Assembly (NCBI GenBank): GCA_018894595.1
Contig: JAHIPN010000361.1
Coordinates: 1-6,995, forward strand
From: a bacterium
GTDB taxonomy: Bacteria > Atribacterota > JS1 > SB-45 > 34-128
Length of the DNA: 6,995 bases
Direction of reading: 5' to 3'
Shown here: in pieces, positions 1 to 6,895 of the stretch
How the letters are laid out: each line of letters starts with the position of its first letter
Numbering within the stretch: the first letter of the stretch is position 1
Position numbers and translations under genes: made by a program
Notes under the pieces: model-generated
What the model was told of the DNA's origin: nothing
Databases searched by the model: none
What the model saw: only the letters and a program-made list of their open reading frames with translations

Positions 1-1
1 A

Positions 2-1024
2 ACCATAAATAAATATTTAGACAGTGGAGCAATAGGAATAAAAATATTAGGAGGCCATTATCCGCTTACCCCTGAAACTACTTATAATATTTTACAAATA
101 ACCCACCAGAAAAAAGGGTATATGGGGTTTCATGTAGGAACCACTGAAACCGGCAGCAACATACAGGGAGTTGAAGAGGCGGTTAAACTAAGCGAAGGAA
201 AACCCTTGCATATTGCCCATGTTAATGCTTATTGTCGTGGTTATATAGAAGACCCTTTATTAGAACTAAAAATAGTTATGGATATTCTTAAAAAATCATC
301 TAATATTGTTTCTGAGAGTCATTTAGCCATACATAATGGTTGTTATGGGGGAATTGATGAAAATGGTATACCTATAAGTTATGTGTTGCGTAATTCCTTA
401 AAGGCTAACAATTATCAAGTAAGTAAAGAGGGATTAGAAGAGGCGCTTAGGGTAAAATATGCTGGTGTATATGCTTTACGGGGCAGCAAAATGAAATATA
501 TTTATGGTGATGAAGCAATTAATTATTGGAAAAAACGGGAGTATAAAGTGGGCGTTTGTTTTCCCATTAATCGCAGGAGGTCGGCTCAAGTATGTGCAAC
601 AGAAAGGGATAAAAAAGGTAATTTTGTGGTAGATGCTATTAGTAGTGATGCAGGGGCGATACCGAGAAATTGCATTCTTTCTCATGGTTTATCATTAGTG
701 AGATTTTGTGCTTTAACTTTAAGTGAACTGATTCAAAAAATAAGTTTAACTCCTTCACGAATGCTGGGGTTAAAGAATAAAGGCCATTTATCTATCGGTG
801 CAGATGCCGATATTACCATTTTTGATCCGGATAATGCCAAAGTTGAAATTGTATTAATTAAAGGACAGGTTTGTATGGTTGCCGGAATTATATTTAATAA
901 TCCGGGTAGATTGATTGTCACAGAGAGAGGAGCTAAGAAAATTGAAAAAGGAGGTATTCCTTATGAAATAATCAATTTAGAGGACAGTTTATTTTTAAAA
1001 GGGAAAGGAGGTGAAGATAAATAA
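2..1024 (+). CDS. Metal-dependent amidohydrolase (D-aminoacylase/dihydroorotase-like), 5'-truncated
   Basis: This is the C-terminal 340 residues of an amidohydrolase-superfamily TIM-barrel enzyme, expected to hydrolyse an amide bond in the cytoplasm. The frame is open from base 2, so the gene starts before the window and the ATG at 122 is internal. Visible residues, numbered from base 2: Lys14 in GIKILGGHYPLT, a candidate carboxylated metal-bridging lysine; His44 in FHVGTTETGS; His70/His73 in HIAHVNAYC; and Asp216 in ISSDAGAIPR, placed like the catalytic/metal Asp. The family's N-terminal HxH is not in view. The C-terminus has the usual GxLxxGxDADITIFDP closing segment (GHLSIGADADITIFDP), followed by a short extra tail ending KGGEDK. 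The binding-protein gene of a peptide transporter begins 60 bp downstream, suggesting that this enzyme processes the imported compound. The superfamily assignment is firm. The substrate is unknown: N-acyl-D-amino acids, cyclic amides or dipeptides are all possible. Confidence 0.85.
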   Translation, partial: TINKYLDSGAIGIKILGGHYPLTPETTYNILQITHQKKGYMGFHVGTTETGSNIQGVEEAVKLSEGKPLHIAHVNAYCRGYIEDPLLELKIVMDILKKSSNIVSESHLAIHNGCYGGIDENGIPISYVLRNSLKANNYQVSKEGLEEALRVKYAGVYALRGSKMKYIYGDEAINYWKKREYKVGVCFPINRRRSAQVCATERDKKGNFVVDAISSDAGAIPRNCILSHGLSLVRFCALTLSELIQKISLTPSRMLGLKNKGHLSIGADADITIFDPDNAKVEIVLIKGQVCMVAGIIFNNPGRLIVTERGAKKIEKGGIPYEIINLEDSLFLKGKGGEDK

Positions 1025-1066
1025 TTTAAATATTCTAAGTTTAGTGACCGCTTAATTAGAAAAATT

Positions 1067-1074
1067 AAAGGAGG
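1067..1074 (+). promoter_or_regulatory. Strong ribosome binding site of the substrate-binding protein gene
   Basis: AAAGGAGG lies 10 nt before the ATG at 1085. It is the best Shine-Dalgarno of the transporter genes and fits the need for excess binding protein over permease. Confidence 0.8.
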
Positions 1075-1084
1075 AAATTTAAAT

Positions 1085-2620
1085 ATGAAAAATAAAGTTT
1101 TTTTAGGATTAATTCTCACCTTAAGTATTATGATGTTGTTTGTAACTTTTTCTGCTGCTGAAGCAAAAATGGGCGGAGTTTTAAAAGTCGTCCTCGATGC
1201 TGATCCTCCGACTCTTGACCCGCATACTTCCACCACAACTTTAGTCTTTGTAGTCGGATATCATATGTTTGAAGGCTTATATTCTTTGGATGAAAACCTA
1301 AACCCCGTTCCTATGTTGGCTGCAGATTTACCGGAAATAAGTGATGACAAGCTTGTTTATACTATCAAACTAAGACCAGGTTTAAAGTTTCATAATGGTC
1401 AGGCTGTTACCGCAGAGGATGCAGTCGCTTCGGTAAAACGTTGGGGAAAGATGAGTTCATACGGTAAAAGTATTTTTAAAAATGTTGAATCTATTGAAGC
1501 CAAAGATACCTTGACCCTTGAATTAAAACTTACCAAGCCTACCGGGGTTACTTTAGTTTCTCTGGCTATGCCTAACGGCGGGGCTTTTATTTACCCTAAG
1601 GATATATGTGAAAAATATCCTGATAAACCGGTAGAAGAAAATATTGGGACAGGCCCATTTAAATTTGTAGAGTGGAAACCTCACCAATATATTAAGATGG
1701 TTCGTTTTGAGGACTACCAACCCGTTGCATTTCCAGCCAATGGTTTTGGCGGTAAAAAAGTAGCCTACGTTGATGAAATTCAGTTTATCCCCATTTCAGA
1801 TGAAGCGGTGCGTTTAACCAGTGTTGAGGGTGGGGAATATGATTTTGCCGATTTTGTACCTGCAGATGAATATAATCGGCTTAAAGATCATCCCGATATT
1901 CAAGCACTACCTTCTGCTCCCAGAGCCTGGTTTGCTTTTCAATTCAATAAGCGAGCGGGAATAATGAGCGAGGTGAAGATGCGCGAAGCCTTTTTGACCG
2001 CTCTGGATATGGGCCCAATTTTAGCTGCCGGATATGGAGATGAAGCATTTTGGAGATTAGATCCCAGTATTATGTTAAAAGAACAAGTCTGGTGGTCTGA
2101 TGTGGGTAAAGAGAAATATAATCAGGGAGATATTGAAAAAGCTAAAAAACTTTTAGAAGAAGCTGGATATAAAGGAGAAGAGATTGTTTGGATGTCAGGT
2201 CAGCTCGAATATAATTTGTCTTTAGCCGCTAAAAATCAATTAGAAAAAGCTGGCTTTAATATCGATTTGCAAGCAATGGAATGGGCAACCCTGGCAGATA
2301 GGCGGAAAAATCCGGAGCTATGGAATCTATTTAGCACAGGTATGACTACCAAACCTGACCCCACCATGTTTACTCCTTTGAATCCAGCTTATGCCGGTTG
2401 GTGGGAAAGTCCAAAGCTTCTTGAGTTAATGGACAAATTAAGAACTGAAACTAATTTTGATAAACGATATAAATTGATGGAAGAAATTCAAGAACTTTTC
2501 TATACCGAGATTCCCACCATTAAAGTAGGGGATTATGCGAATTTCAGGATTGCAGCTAAAAATGTTCAAGGTTTTAAGAATATGAATGAAATATTCTTCT
2601 GGAATGTATGGAAAGAGTAA
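1085..2620 (+). CDS. ABC transporter substrate-binding protein, peptide/nickel family (SBP_bac_5, DppA/OppA-like)
   Basis: This 511-residue extracytoplasmic receptor delivers a peptide-like ligand to the membrane permeases encoded just downstream. Residues 1-27 form a signal peptide: basic MKNK, a hydrophobic core at about 5-22, and an AEA cleavage site before Lys28. There is no lipobox cysteine, so the mature protein is probably soluble in a periplasm. The mature start, MGGVLKVVLDADPPTLDP (residues 29-46), is typical of the family, as is the region around 91-120 (YTIKLRPGLKFHNG followed by AEDAVASVKRW). The segment IGTGPFKFVEWKP is the usual family turn before the ligand lobe. Length is normal for the family (about 500-540). 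The ATG at 1085 is supported by AAAGGAGG upstream and by the complete signal peptide. The ligand cannot be read from sequence. The adjacent amidohydrolase suggests an amide-containing compound such as a dipeptide or N-acyl amino acid. Confidence 0.93.
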   Translation: MKNKVFLGLILTLSIMMLFVTFSAAEAKMGGVLKVVLDADPPTLDPHTSTTTLVFVVGYHMFEGLYSLDENLNPVPMLAADLPEISDDKLVYTIKLRPGLKFHNGQAVTAEDAVASVKRWGKMSSYGKSIFKNVESIEAKDTLTLELKLTKPTGVTLVSLAMPNGGAFIYPKDICEKYPDKPVEENIGTGPFKFVEWKPHQYIKMVRFEDYQPVAFPANGFGGKKVAYVDEIQFIPISDEAVRLTSVEGGEYDFADFVPADEYNRLKDHPDIQALPSAPRAWFAFQFNKRAGIMSEVKMREAFLTALDMGPILAAGYGDEAFWRLDPSIMLKEQVWWSDVGKEKYNQGDIEKAKKLLEEAGYKGEEIVWMSGQLEYNLSLAAKNQLEKAGFNIDLQAMEWATLADRRKNPELWNLFSTGMTTKPDPTMFTPLNPAYAGWWESPKLLELMDKLRTETNFDKRYKLMEEIQELFYTEIPTIKVGDYANFRIAAKNVQGFKNMNEIFFWNVWKE

Positions 2621-2638
2621 TAAGAAAATAGTTAAAAT

Positions 2639-2679
2639 TTTAGAAGCCGGATATAAGATAATTGTATCCGGCTTCTAAA
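2639..2679 (+). promoter_or_regulatory. Intercistronic stem-loop between binding-protein and permease genes
   Basis: The arms TTTAGAAGCCGGATA (2639-2653) and TATCCGGCTTCTAAA (2665-2679) are perfect reverse complements of 15 nt around an 11-nt loop. A T-G pair and two A-T pairs can extend the stem into the loop, leaving GATAA. The hairpin starts 18 nt after the binding-protein stop. It is not followed by a real T run (AATTTAAATT instead), so it is a poor classical terminator. It more likely acts as a leaky attenuator or as a 3'-end protector of the upstream message, as known for REP hairpins between malE and malF. The result would be more receptor than permease. Confidence 0.75.
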
Positions 2680-2711
2680 TTTAAATTAAAGTTGAAGGTA
2701 TTTTAGAAACG

Positions 2712-2716
2712 AGGAG
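2712..2716 (+). promoter_or_regulatory. Ribosome binding site that supports a TTG start
   Basis: AGGAG sits 5 nt before the TTG at 2722 in the stretch GAGGAGTATAATTGACT. No ATG or GTG in this frame lies nearby, and the N-terminus encoded from the TTG (TNYIIKRIL) matches the usual start of DppB-type permeases. Confidence 0.75.
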
Positions 2717-2721
2717 TATAA

Positions 2722-3666
2722 TTGACTAATTATATAATAAAAAGAATTTTAGCCTTAATCCCCATTATGTTCATTGTCGGACTCTTTGTTTTTTTTATCA
2801 TACATTTAATTCCCGGTAATCCGGCAGCTATGATGTTAGGTCCTGAGGCAACTCCCGAAGAAATTGATGCTTTTTCCAGGACCATGGGTTTAGACCGGCC
2901 AATTCCTATTCAATTTGTAGAATGGATTTCTAATGTGGTGAGAGGGGATTTTGGTACGTCTCTTTTTTTTCAGGGGCAGAAAGTTACCAAGGTAGTGTTT
3001 GAACACTTTAAGGTAACTTTAACTCTAACTTTTTTGGGAATTATTCTGGCAATTATTTTAGGAATAATAACCGGGGTAATTGCTGCTATTAACCATAACA
3101 ATCTTTTAGATAGAGCAATAATGGTGATAACTTCTGCAGGAGTCTCTATCCCTAATTTTTGGCTGGGGTTAATGCTGGTCTTATTTTTCTCCATTAGACT
3201 TTCCATATTGCCCCCGGCCGGATTTAAACCTTTAAATGCGGGGTTAGGTGAGAGTTTGAGATATTTAATTCTCCCCGCCATTACCTTAGCTTTTGGACAA
3301 ACTTCTCTGATTGCTAGAATGACCAGGTCTAATATGTTGGAAGTTTTAAGGAGTGATTACGTTAGAACAGCGAGGTCTAAAGGTTTATCAGAATTAATGG
3401 TAAATTATAAACACGCTTTAAAAAATGTTTTAATTCCGGTTATCACCATTATCGGGCTCTCTTTTGCTAATCTAATGGGCGGAGCAGTGGTAACCGAGCA
3501 AATTTTTAATATTCCCGGAGTTGGCCGCCTATTAATAAAATCTGTTTTTACCAGAGATTATCCGGTGATTGAGGGTATAGTTTTATATATTGCTGCTATG
3601 TGGGTTATTATCAATTTAGTGACCGATGTCTTATATGTAATAATTGATCCCCGAATTGAGTATTAA
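2722..3666 (+). CDS. ABC transporter permease, DppB/OppB family
   Basis: One of two inner-membrane subunits of the peptide-type importer, 314 residues, normal for the family. The start is a TTG. Hydrophobic segments lie at about 9-29, 99-121, 134-158, 180-200, 236-258 and 284-308, giving the six-helix layout with a large loop after helix 1. That loop carries the family features PGNPAAMMLGPEATPEE (31-47), MGLDRPIPIQF (55-65) and GDFGTS (75-80). The cytoplasmic EAA loop that docks the ATPase is at about 205-235 (YVRTARSKGLSE, then HALKN at 231-235). The segment TEQIFNIPGVGRLL (258-271) and the C-terminal DPRIEY are also typical. The partner permease begins 10 bp after the stop. Substrate specificity (peptide, nickel or other) cannot be told from the permease. 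Confidence 0.93.
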   Translation: MTNYIIKRILALIPIMFIVGLFVFFIIHLIPGNPAAMMLGPEATPEEIDAFSRTMGLDRPIPIQFVEWISNVVRGDFGTSLFFQGQKVTKVVFEHFKVTLTLTFLGIILAIILGIITGVIAAINHNNLLDRAIMVITSAGVSIPNFWLGLMLVLFFSIRLSILPPAGFKPLNAGLGESLRYLILPAITLAFGQTSLIARMTRSNMLEVLRSDYVRTARSKGLSELMVNYKHALKNVLIPVITIIGLSFANLMGGAVVTEQIFNIPGVGRLLIKSVFTRDYPVIEGIVLYIAAMWVIINLVTDVLYVIIDPRIEY

Positions 3667-3676
3667 GAGGTGCTAA

Positions 3677-4567
3677 ATGGCAGATTTAATTTCATTAGAA
3701 AATTATGGTAACGCTATGCAAAAAAAGGATAAAGAAAGTTTTTTTTCACGGTATAAAATTTTCTACCGAAATGGGGCAGTTTTATTTGGAATAATTGTTC
3801 TTTGTTTGTTAGTTATTATCGCCATTATTGCTCCGATAATAGCTCCTTACGATCCGGGAGATATGGAGCCCGGTATTAGATTGCAGAGCCCGGATAAGGA
3901 CCATATATTTGGAACAGACCGTTTTGGTAGAGATCTTTTTAGTAGGGTTGTTTTTGGTTCACGAATATCTTTGGTAGTAGGAGTAAGCGTTCTTTTTTTC
4001 ACTACTTTATTTGGTTCAATTCTTGGACTACTGGCTGGTTTTTCTCGTAAGGTCGATGAAATATTAATGCGTATTTTAGATGCCTTTATGGCTTTTCCTT
4101 CTATTATCTTAATGATTACCATGATGGCAGTCTTGGGTTCTAAGTTAAGCAATGTTATTATAGCTCTTGTTATAGTTTACACTCCCCGTATGACCCGGGT
4201 GGTAAGAAGTGCAGTTTTGGTGCAGATGGAACTGGAGTATGTGGAAGCGGCTCGGGCATTAGGAGCTGGTAATTTAAGGATTGCTATTTTACATGTTTTT
4301 CCTAATTGTATGGCCCCTATTATTATTCAGGGTACTATGATTTTTGCTTATTCTATATTATCCGAAGCAAGTCTTAGTTTTTTAGGAGTAGGTATACCGC
4401 CGGAAATTCCTAGCTGGGGAAATATTCTAAGTGATGGAAAGGTTTTTCTTCGAAGAGCCCCCTGGATAAGTTTTTTCCCGGGTTTAACTATAGCTATCTG
4501 CGTTTTAGGGATAAATATGTTAGGAGATGGTTTGAGAGATGTTTTAGACCCAAGACTAAAAAATTAA
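3677..4567 (+). CDS. ABC transporter permease, DppC/OppC family
   Basis: The second membrane subunit of the importer, 296 residues, expected to pair with the upstream DppB-type permease. A cytoplasmic N-terminal stretch of about 30 residues precedes helix 1 (about 33-57). Further hydrophobic segments lie at about 97-121, 133-155, 160-180, 214-235 and 268-285. Diagnostic family signatures are [19 protein letters not shown] (78-96), the EAA loop at 188-210 ([21 protein letters not shown]), [17 protein letters not shown] (235-251) and the C-terminal [11 protein letters not shown]. The ATG at 3677 has GAGGTG just upstream. A later in-frame Met14 is less well supported. The usual next genes, the DppD/DppF ATPases, are absent: after this stop comes a repeat-bearing gap and then typA. 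Confidence 0.93.
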   Translation: MADLISLENYGNAMQKKDKESFFSRYKIFYRNGAVLFGIIVLCLLVIIAIIAPIIAPYDPGDMEPGIRLQSPDKDHIFGTDRFGRDLFSRVVFGSRISLVVGVSVLFFTTLFGSILGLLAGFSRKVDEILMRILDAFMAFPSIILMITMMAVLGSKLSNVIIALVIVYTPRMTRVVRSAVLVQMELEYVEAARALGAGNLRIAILHVFPNCMAPIIIQGTMIFAYSILSEASLSFLGVGIPPEIPSWGNILSDGKVFLRRAPWISFFPGLTIAICVLGINMLGDGLRDVLDPRLKN

Positions 4568-4640
4568 AGATCCATCTTCCTTATAAATAAAGACTTATAT
4601 CTCATTCCCGCCTTCTTTTATGTTATTTCCATTTCCTTTC

Positions 4641-4690
4641 TGTCATTCCCATGAAACTTGTACTCGCGAAGCGGGTAACGGGAATCCAGT
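4641..4690. repeat. REP-like nested hairpin element (ATTCCC...GGGAAT)
   Basis: The outer arms ATTCCC (4645-4650) and GGGAAT (4680-4685) enclose an inner hairpin, TACTCGC-GAA-GCGGGTA (4661-4677), with seven pairs (one G-T) and a triloop. Read on the minus strand it is CTGGATTCCCG...GGGAATGACA, the layout of a repeat seen in many unrelated bacterial genomes; Neisseria dRS3 has the same ATTCCC/GGGAAT ends. The T7 tract at 4692-4698 just after it could make it work as a terminator for the transporter transcript. The family assignment is from memory of the pattern. Copy number in this genome is unknown. Confidence 0.65.
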
Positions 4691-4830
4691 ATTTTTTTAC
4701 ACCAAATAACCGTCCCCTTGACAATCAAAAATCCTACAAAAACGAGAAAAAAGTTTTCTTGTATATTGCTTCCAATTGTGGTAACATTTACGTTTGCATG
4801 TTCAATGCAATTTTACAAAGTAATAAGAAA

Positions 4831-4835
4831 AAGGA
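4831..4835 (+). promoter_or_regulatory. Ribosome binding site that sets the typA start
   Basis: AAGGA ends 10 nt before the ATG at 4846. Together with protein family alignment it favours 4846 over the in-frame ATG at 4651, which lies inside the repeat. Confidence 0.6.
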
Positions 4836-4845
4836 AATCAAAATA

Positions 4846-6669
4846 ATGGAAACTGTAAATATAAAAAATATTGCCCTTATTGCCCATGTAGACCATGGGA
4901 AGACCACTCTGGTAGATGCTATGTTAAGGCAGAGCGGCACCTTTCGGGATAACCAGGTGGTAAAAGAAAGGGTGATGGATTCTAATGATTTGGAAAGAGA
5001 AAGAGGAATTACCATTCTTTCCAAGAATACCTCAATCCATTGGCAGGGGGTAAAGATTAATATCGTAGATACGCCGGGCCATGCAGATTTTGGGGGAGAG
5101 GTAGAGAGAATCCTGAGAATGGTTAACGGAGTTCTTTTAATTGTAGATGCCTTTGAAGGGCCTATGCCTCAAACCCGATTTGTCCTGCGTAAAGCTATGG
5201 AATTAAATCTTATTCCTATAGTAGTCATCAATAAAATAGATAGGCCCAATGCCCGTCCTGCTGAAGTTTTAAACGAAATCTATGATTTATTTATTGAATT
5301 GGGAGCCAGTGATAAGCAGATAGAGTTTCCGGTTATCTATACTTCCGCCCGTTCGGGTTTATCCGGATTTTCTCCTGATTCTTTAGAGGATAATTTAACC
5401 CCTCTTTTTTCAACAATTTTAAAATTTATACCTGCTCCTTCAGTGGAATATAATTCTCCTTTGCAATTATTGATTACCAATCTTGATTATGATGATTATG
5501 TGGGGAAGATAGCAATTGGGCTTATCAACCGGGGAGAAATTCAGGAGGGAGAAACAGTTACTTTAATCAAGCGCGATAAGAGACATATATTCAGTAAAGT
5601 GGTAAAACTTTATCTTTTTGAAGGATTAGAAAGAAAAGAAGTAAAGAAAGCTGAGGCCGGAGAGATTGTGGCTATAGCGGGAATTAGTGAAGCTAATATT
5701 GGAGAGACAATAGCATGTAGAGAAAAACCCGAGGCCTTATCTAAAATAAAGATAGATGAACCTACTTTGACTGTAGATTTTACTGTCAATGATAGCCCTT
5801 TTGCTGGTCGGGAAGGAAAATTTGTCACCTCTCGCCATTTAAGAGAGCGTCTTTTTAAGGAAGTTGAAACCAACGTGAGTCTTAGAGTCGAAGAAGCAGA
5901 ATCGACAGATACTTTTCATGTTTCAGGAAGAGGAGAGCTTCATCTTTCGATTCTTATTGAAAAGATGCGCCGAGAAGGGTATGAATTTCAGGTTTCCAAA
6001 CCCAAGGTTATTTTTAGAAATATTGAGGGAGTGAAATGTGAACCTATAGAGCTTATGACCTGTGATATCCCTAAAGATAGCTTAGGAGTAGTGATGGAAA
6101 TTTGCGGAAAAAGAAGGGCGGAGTTGGTCAATATGATTGAATTTTCTTCCGACCAATTGCGGCTTGAATTTGAAATTCCGGCCAGGGGGTTGATCGGTTT
6201 TCGGGATGAATTTCTTACCAAGACAAAAGGTAAAGGGATAATGCATCATCTCTTTCTTGATTATCAGCCATACAAGGGGCCTATCCCTACTCGTTCTCGG
6301 GGAGTATTAATTGCCTATGAAAGCGGAATAACCAGTACCTTTGGTCTTCATAATGCTCAGGGGAGAGGAACGTTATTTATATGCCCGGTTACAGAAGTTT
6401 ACCAGGGGATGATTGTGGGAGAACATAAGAGAATTAATGATTTGGAAGTTAATGTATCCAAGAAAAAGCACGTTACCAATATGCGTGCGAGTGGTTCGGA
6501 TGAAGCCTTGCGTTTAGAGAAACCCCGTCAGTTTTCTTTAGAACAGGCCTTGGATTATATCCAGGAGGATGAATTGTTGGAGATTACCCCTTCTAATATT
6601 CGTCTGAGGAAAAAGCTTTTAGACCATAATTCCCGCCTTCAGCGGATTAAGAGCTTAAAGGTTAGTTGA
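4846..6669 (+). CDS. typA: Translational GTPase TypA/BipA
   Basis: A ribosome-binding GTPase of the EF-G/LepA class, 607 residues, normal for TypA (about 600-615). In known members it aids 50S assembly and growth under stress such as cold. GTPase motifs, counted from Met at 4846: G1 AHVDHGKT (13-20), switch I RERGITI (51-57), G3 DTPGH (75-79), G4 NKID (129-132) and G5 SAR (167-169). Next come a beta-barrel domain 2, a domain 3 with [20 protein letters not shown], and a domain V region with [12 protein letters not shown] and [10 protein letters not shown]. The BipA-specific C-terminal domain is present: [20 protein letters not shown], then [17 protein letters not shown] and [11 protein letters not shown]. 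All key residues appear intact. The frame stays open 65 codons upstream to an ATG at 4651, but that stretch runs through a repeat and has no homologous look, so it is excluded. The gene stands alone, with repeats on both sides, and is not functionally tied to the transporter. Confidence 0.96.
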   Translation: METVNIKNIALIAHVDHGKTTLVDAMLRQSGTFRDNQVVKERVMDSNDLERERGITILSKNTSIHWQGVKINIVDTPGHADFGGEVERILRMVNGVLLIVDAFEGPMPQTRFVLRKAMELNLIPIVVINKIDRPNARPAEVLNEIYDLFIELGASDKQIEFPVIYTSARSGLSGFSPDSLEDNLTPLFSTILKFIPAPSVEYNSPLQLLITNLDYDDYVGKIAIGLINRGEIQEGETVTLIKRDKRHIFSKVVKLYLFEGLERKEVKKAEAGEIVAIAGISEANIGETIACREKPEALSKIKIDEPTLTVDFTVNDSPFAGREGKFVTSRHLRERLFKEVETNVSLRVEEAESTDTFHVSGRGELHLSILIEKMRREGYEFQVSKPKVIFRNIEGVKCEPIELMTCDIPKDSLGVVMEICGKRRAELVNMIEFSSDQLRLEFEIPARGLIGFRDEFLTKTKGKGIMHHLFLDYQPYKGPIPTRSRGVLIAYESGITSTFGLHNAQGRGTLFICPVTEVYQGMIVGEHKRINDLEVNVSKKKHVTNMRASGSDEALRLEKPRQFSLEQALDYIQEDELLEITPSNIRLRKKLLDHNSRLQRIKSLKVS

Positions 6670-6675
6670 TATATT

Positions 6676-6762
6676 AAAAAGGGGACAGGCTACTTTTTTT
6701 AGCAGGCGGGACACCTTGTTCTACGTTTGATTTTTTGGAAAAAAGTAGCCTGTCCCCTTTTT
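6676..6762. repeat. Long perfect inverted repeat, probable RAYT/MITE-type element and bidirectional terminator
   Basis: The arms at 6676-6699 and 6739-6762 are perfect reverse complements of 24 nt (core GGGGACAGGCTAC flanked by A and T runs). They enclose 39 nt, in which GGACA-CCT-TGTTC can form a small inner hairpin. The element starts 6 bp after the typA stop. The GC-rich stem followed by T6 (6758-6763), mirrored by A5 on the other side, would make a strong intrinsic terminator in both directions. The perfect arms imply recent arrival or active maintenance. The GGGGACAG-type ends resemble small non-coding elements mobilised by REP-associated tyrosine (IS200-like) transposases, but no transposase lies in the window. 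Confidence 0.75.
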
Positions 6763-6828
6763 TAATCCAAGGACTGCCCCTACAACGAGTACTCAATACC
6801 GCTCTTACCCGATACTGTTTTTGTTCAC

Positions 6829-6858
6829 TTGACAAATTCTTTGTCACCAAAGTATAAT
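6829..6858 (+). promoter_or_regulatory. Consensus sigma-70 promoter upstream of the AbiEi-like gene
   Basis: TTGACA (6829-6834) and TATAAT (6853-6858) both match consensus exactly, with an 18-bp spacer. Transcription would start near 6865, leaving a leader of about 30 nt before the ATG at 6896. Such a strong basal promoter normally needs a repressor, and an operator-like palindrome overlaps it. Confidence 0.85.
6830..6846. promoter_or_regulatory. Palindromic operator candidate over the -35 box
   Basis: TGACAAA-TTC-TTTGTCA is a perfect 7-3-7 inverted repeat covering five of the six -35 bases and most of the spacer. Bound protein would block RNA polymerase. The nearest candidate repressor is the downstream AbiEi-like protein; antitoxins of this type are known to bind inverted repeats in their own promoters. 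Confidence 0.65.
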
Positions 6859-6895
6859 ATGTTAACAAAAATATTAATTAAGTGTGCTTAGCTCT

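Larger units (their letters stand above)
4568..4845. other. Gene-free gap between transporter operon and typA
   Basis: This 278-bp stretch has no supportable gene. It holds a REP-like element (about 4641-4690), a T7 tract (4692-4698) and, at 4603-4610, a second CATTCCCG that may be the remnant of another copy. typA probably has its own promoter here, but none is convincing. TTGACA at 4718-4723 has no -10 at a useful distance. TTGTAT (4759-4764), 17 nt before TAACAT (4782-4787), is only a weak match. Confidence 0.6.

Noticed and set aside
1004..1014. AAAGGAGGTGA, a near-perfect Shine-Dalgarno at the end of the amidohydrolase gene
   Set aside because: No ATG, GTG or TTG follows at a usable distance before the receptor's own RBS; it codes for the GKGGED tail and is probably chance.
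122..1024. Amidohydrolase starting at the ATG at 122
   Set aside because: The same frame is open to base 2 and encodes conserved-looking enzyme sequence (LDSGAIGIKILGGHYPLT), so this Met is internal.
961..1236. 91-codon minus-strand ORF across the amidohydrolase/receptor junction
   Set aside because: It is antisense to two well-supported genes, with a composition expected of a shadow frame. The same applies to the other minus-strand frames inside the permeases and typA.
4712..4719. GTCCCCTT as a fragment of the repeat found after typA
   Set aside because: Only eight bases are shared, without the rest of the arm; too short to claim.
4718..4723. TTGACA as a typA -35 box
   Set aside because: The bases 16-18 nt downstream (AAACGAGA region) do not resemble a -10 hexamer.
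4651..6669. 672-residue TypA starting at 4651
   Set aside because: The extra 65 residues come from repeat and gap DNA, have low-complexity composition, and the family starts at the Met at 4846 with its own ribosome binding site.
6763..6828. Possible further repeat (TCCAAGGACTGCCCCTACAA) between the inverted repeat and the promoter
   Set aside because: It looks like a repeat fragment, but there is no second copy or inverted partner in the window to support it.
6674..6868. 64-codon minus-strand ORF
   Set aside because: It is made almost wholly of the inverted repeat and the promoter region, with no recognisable protein features.
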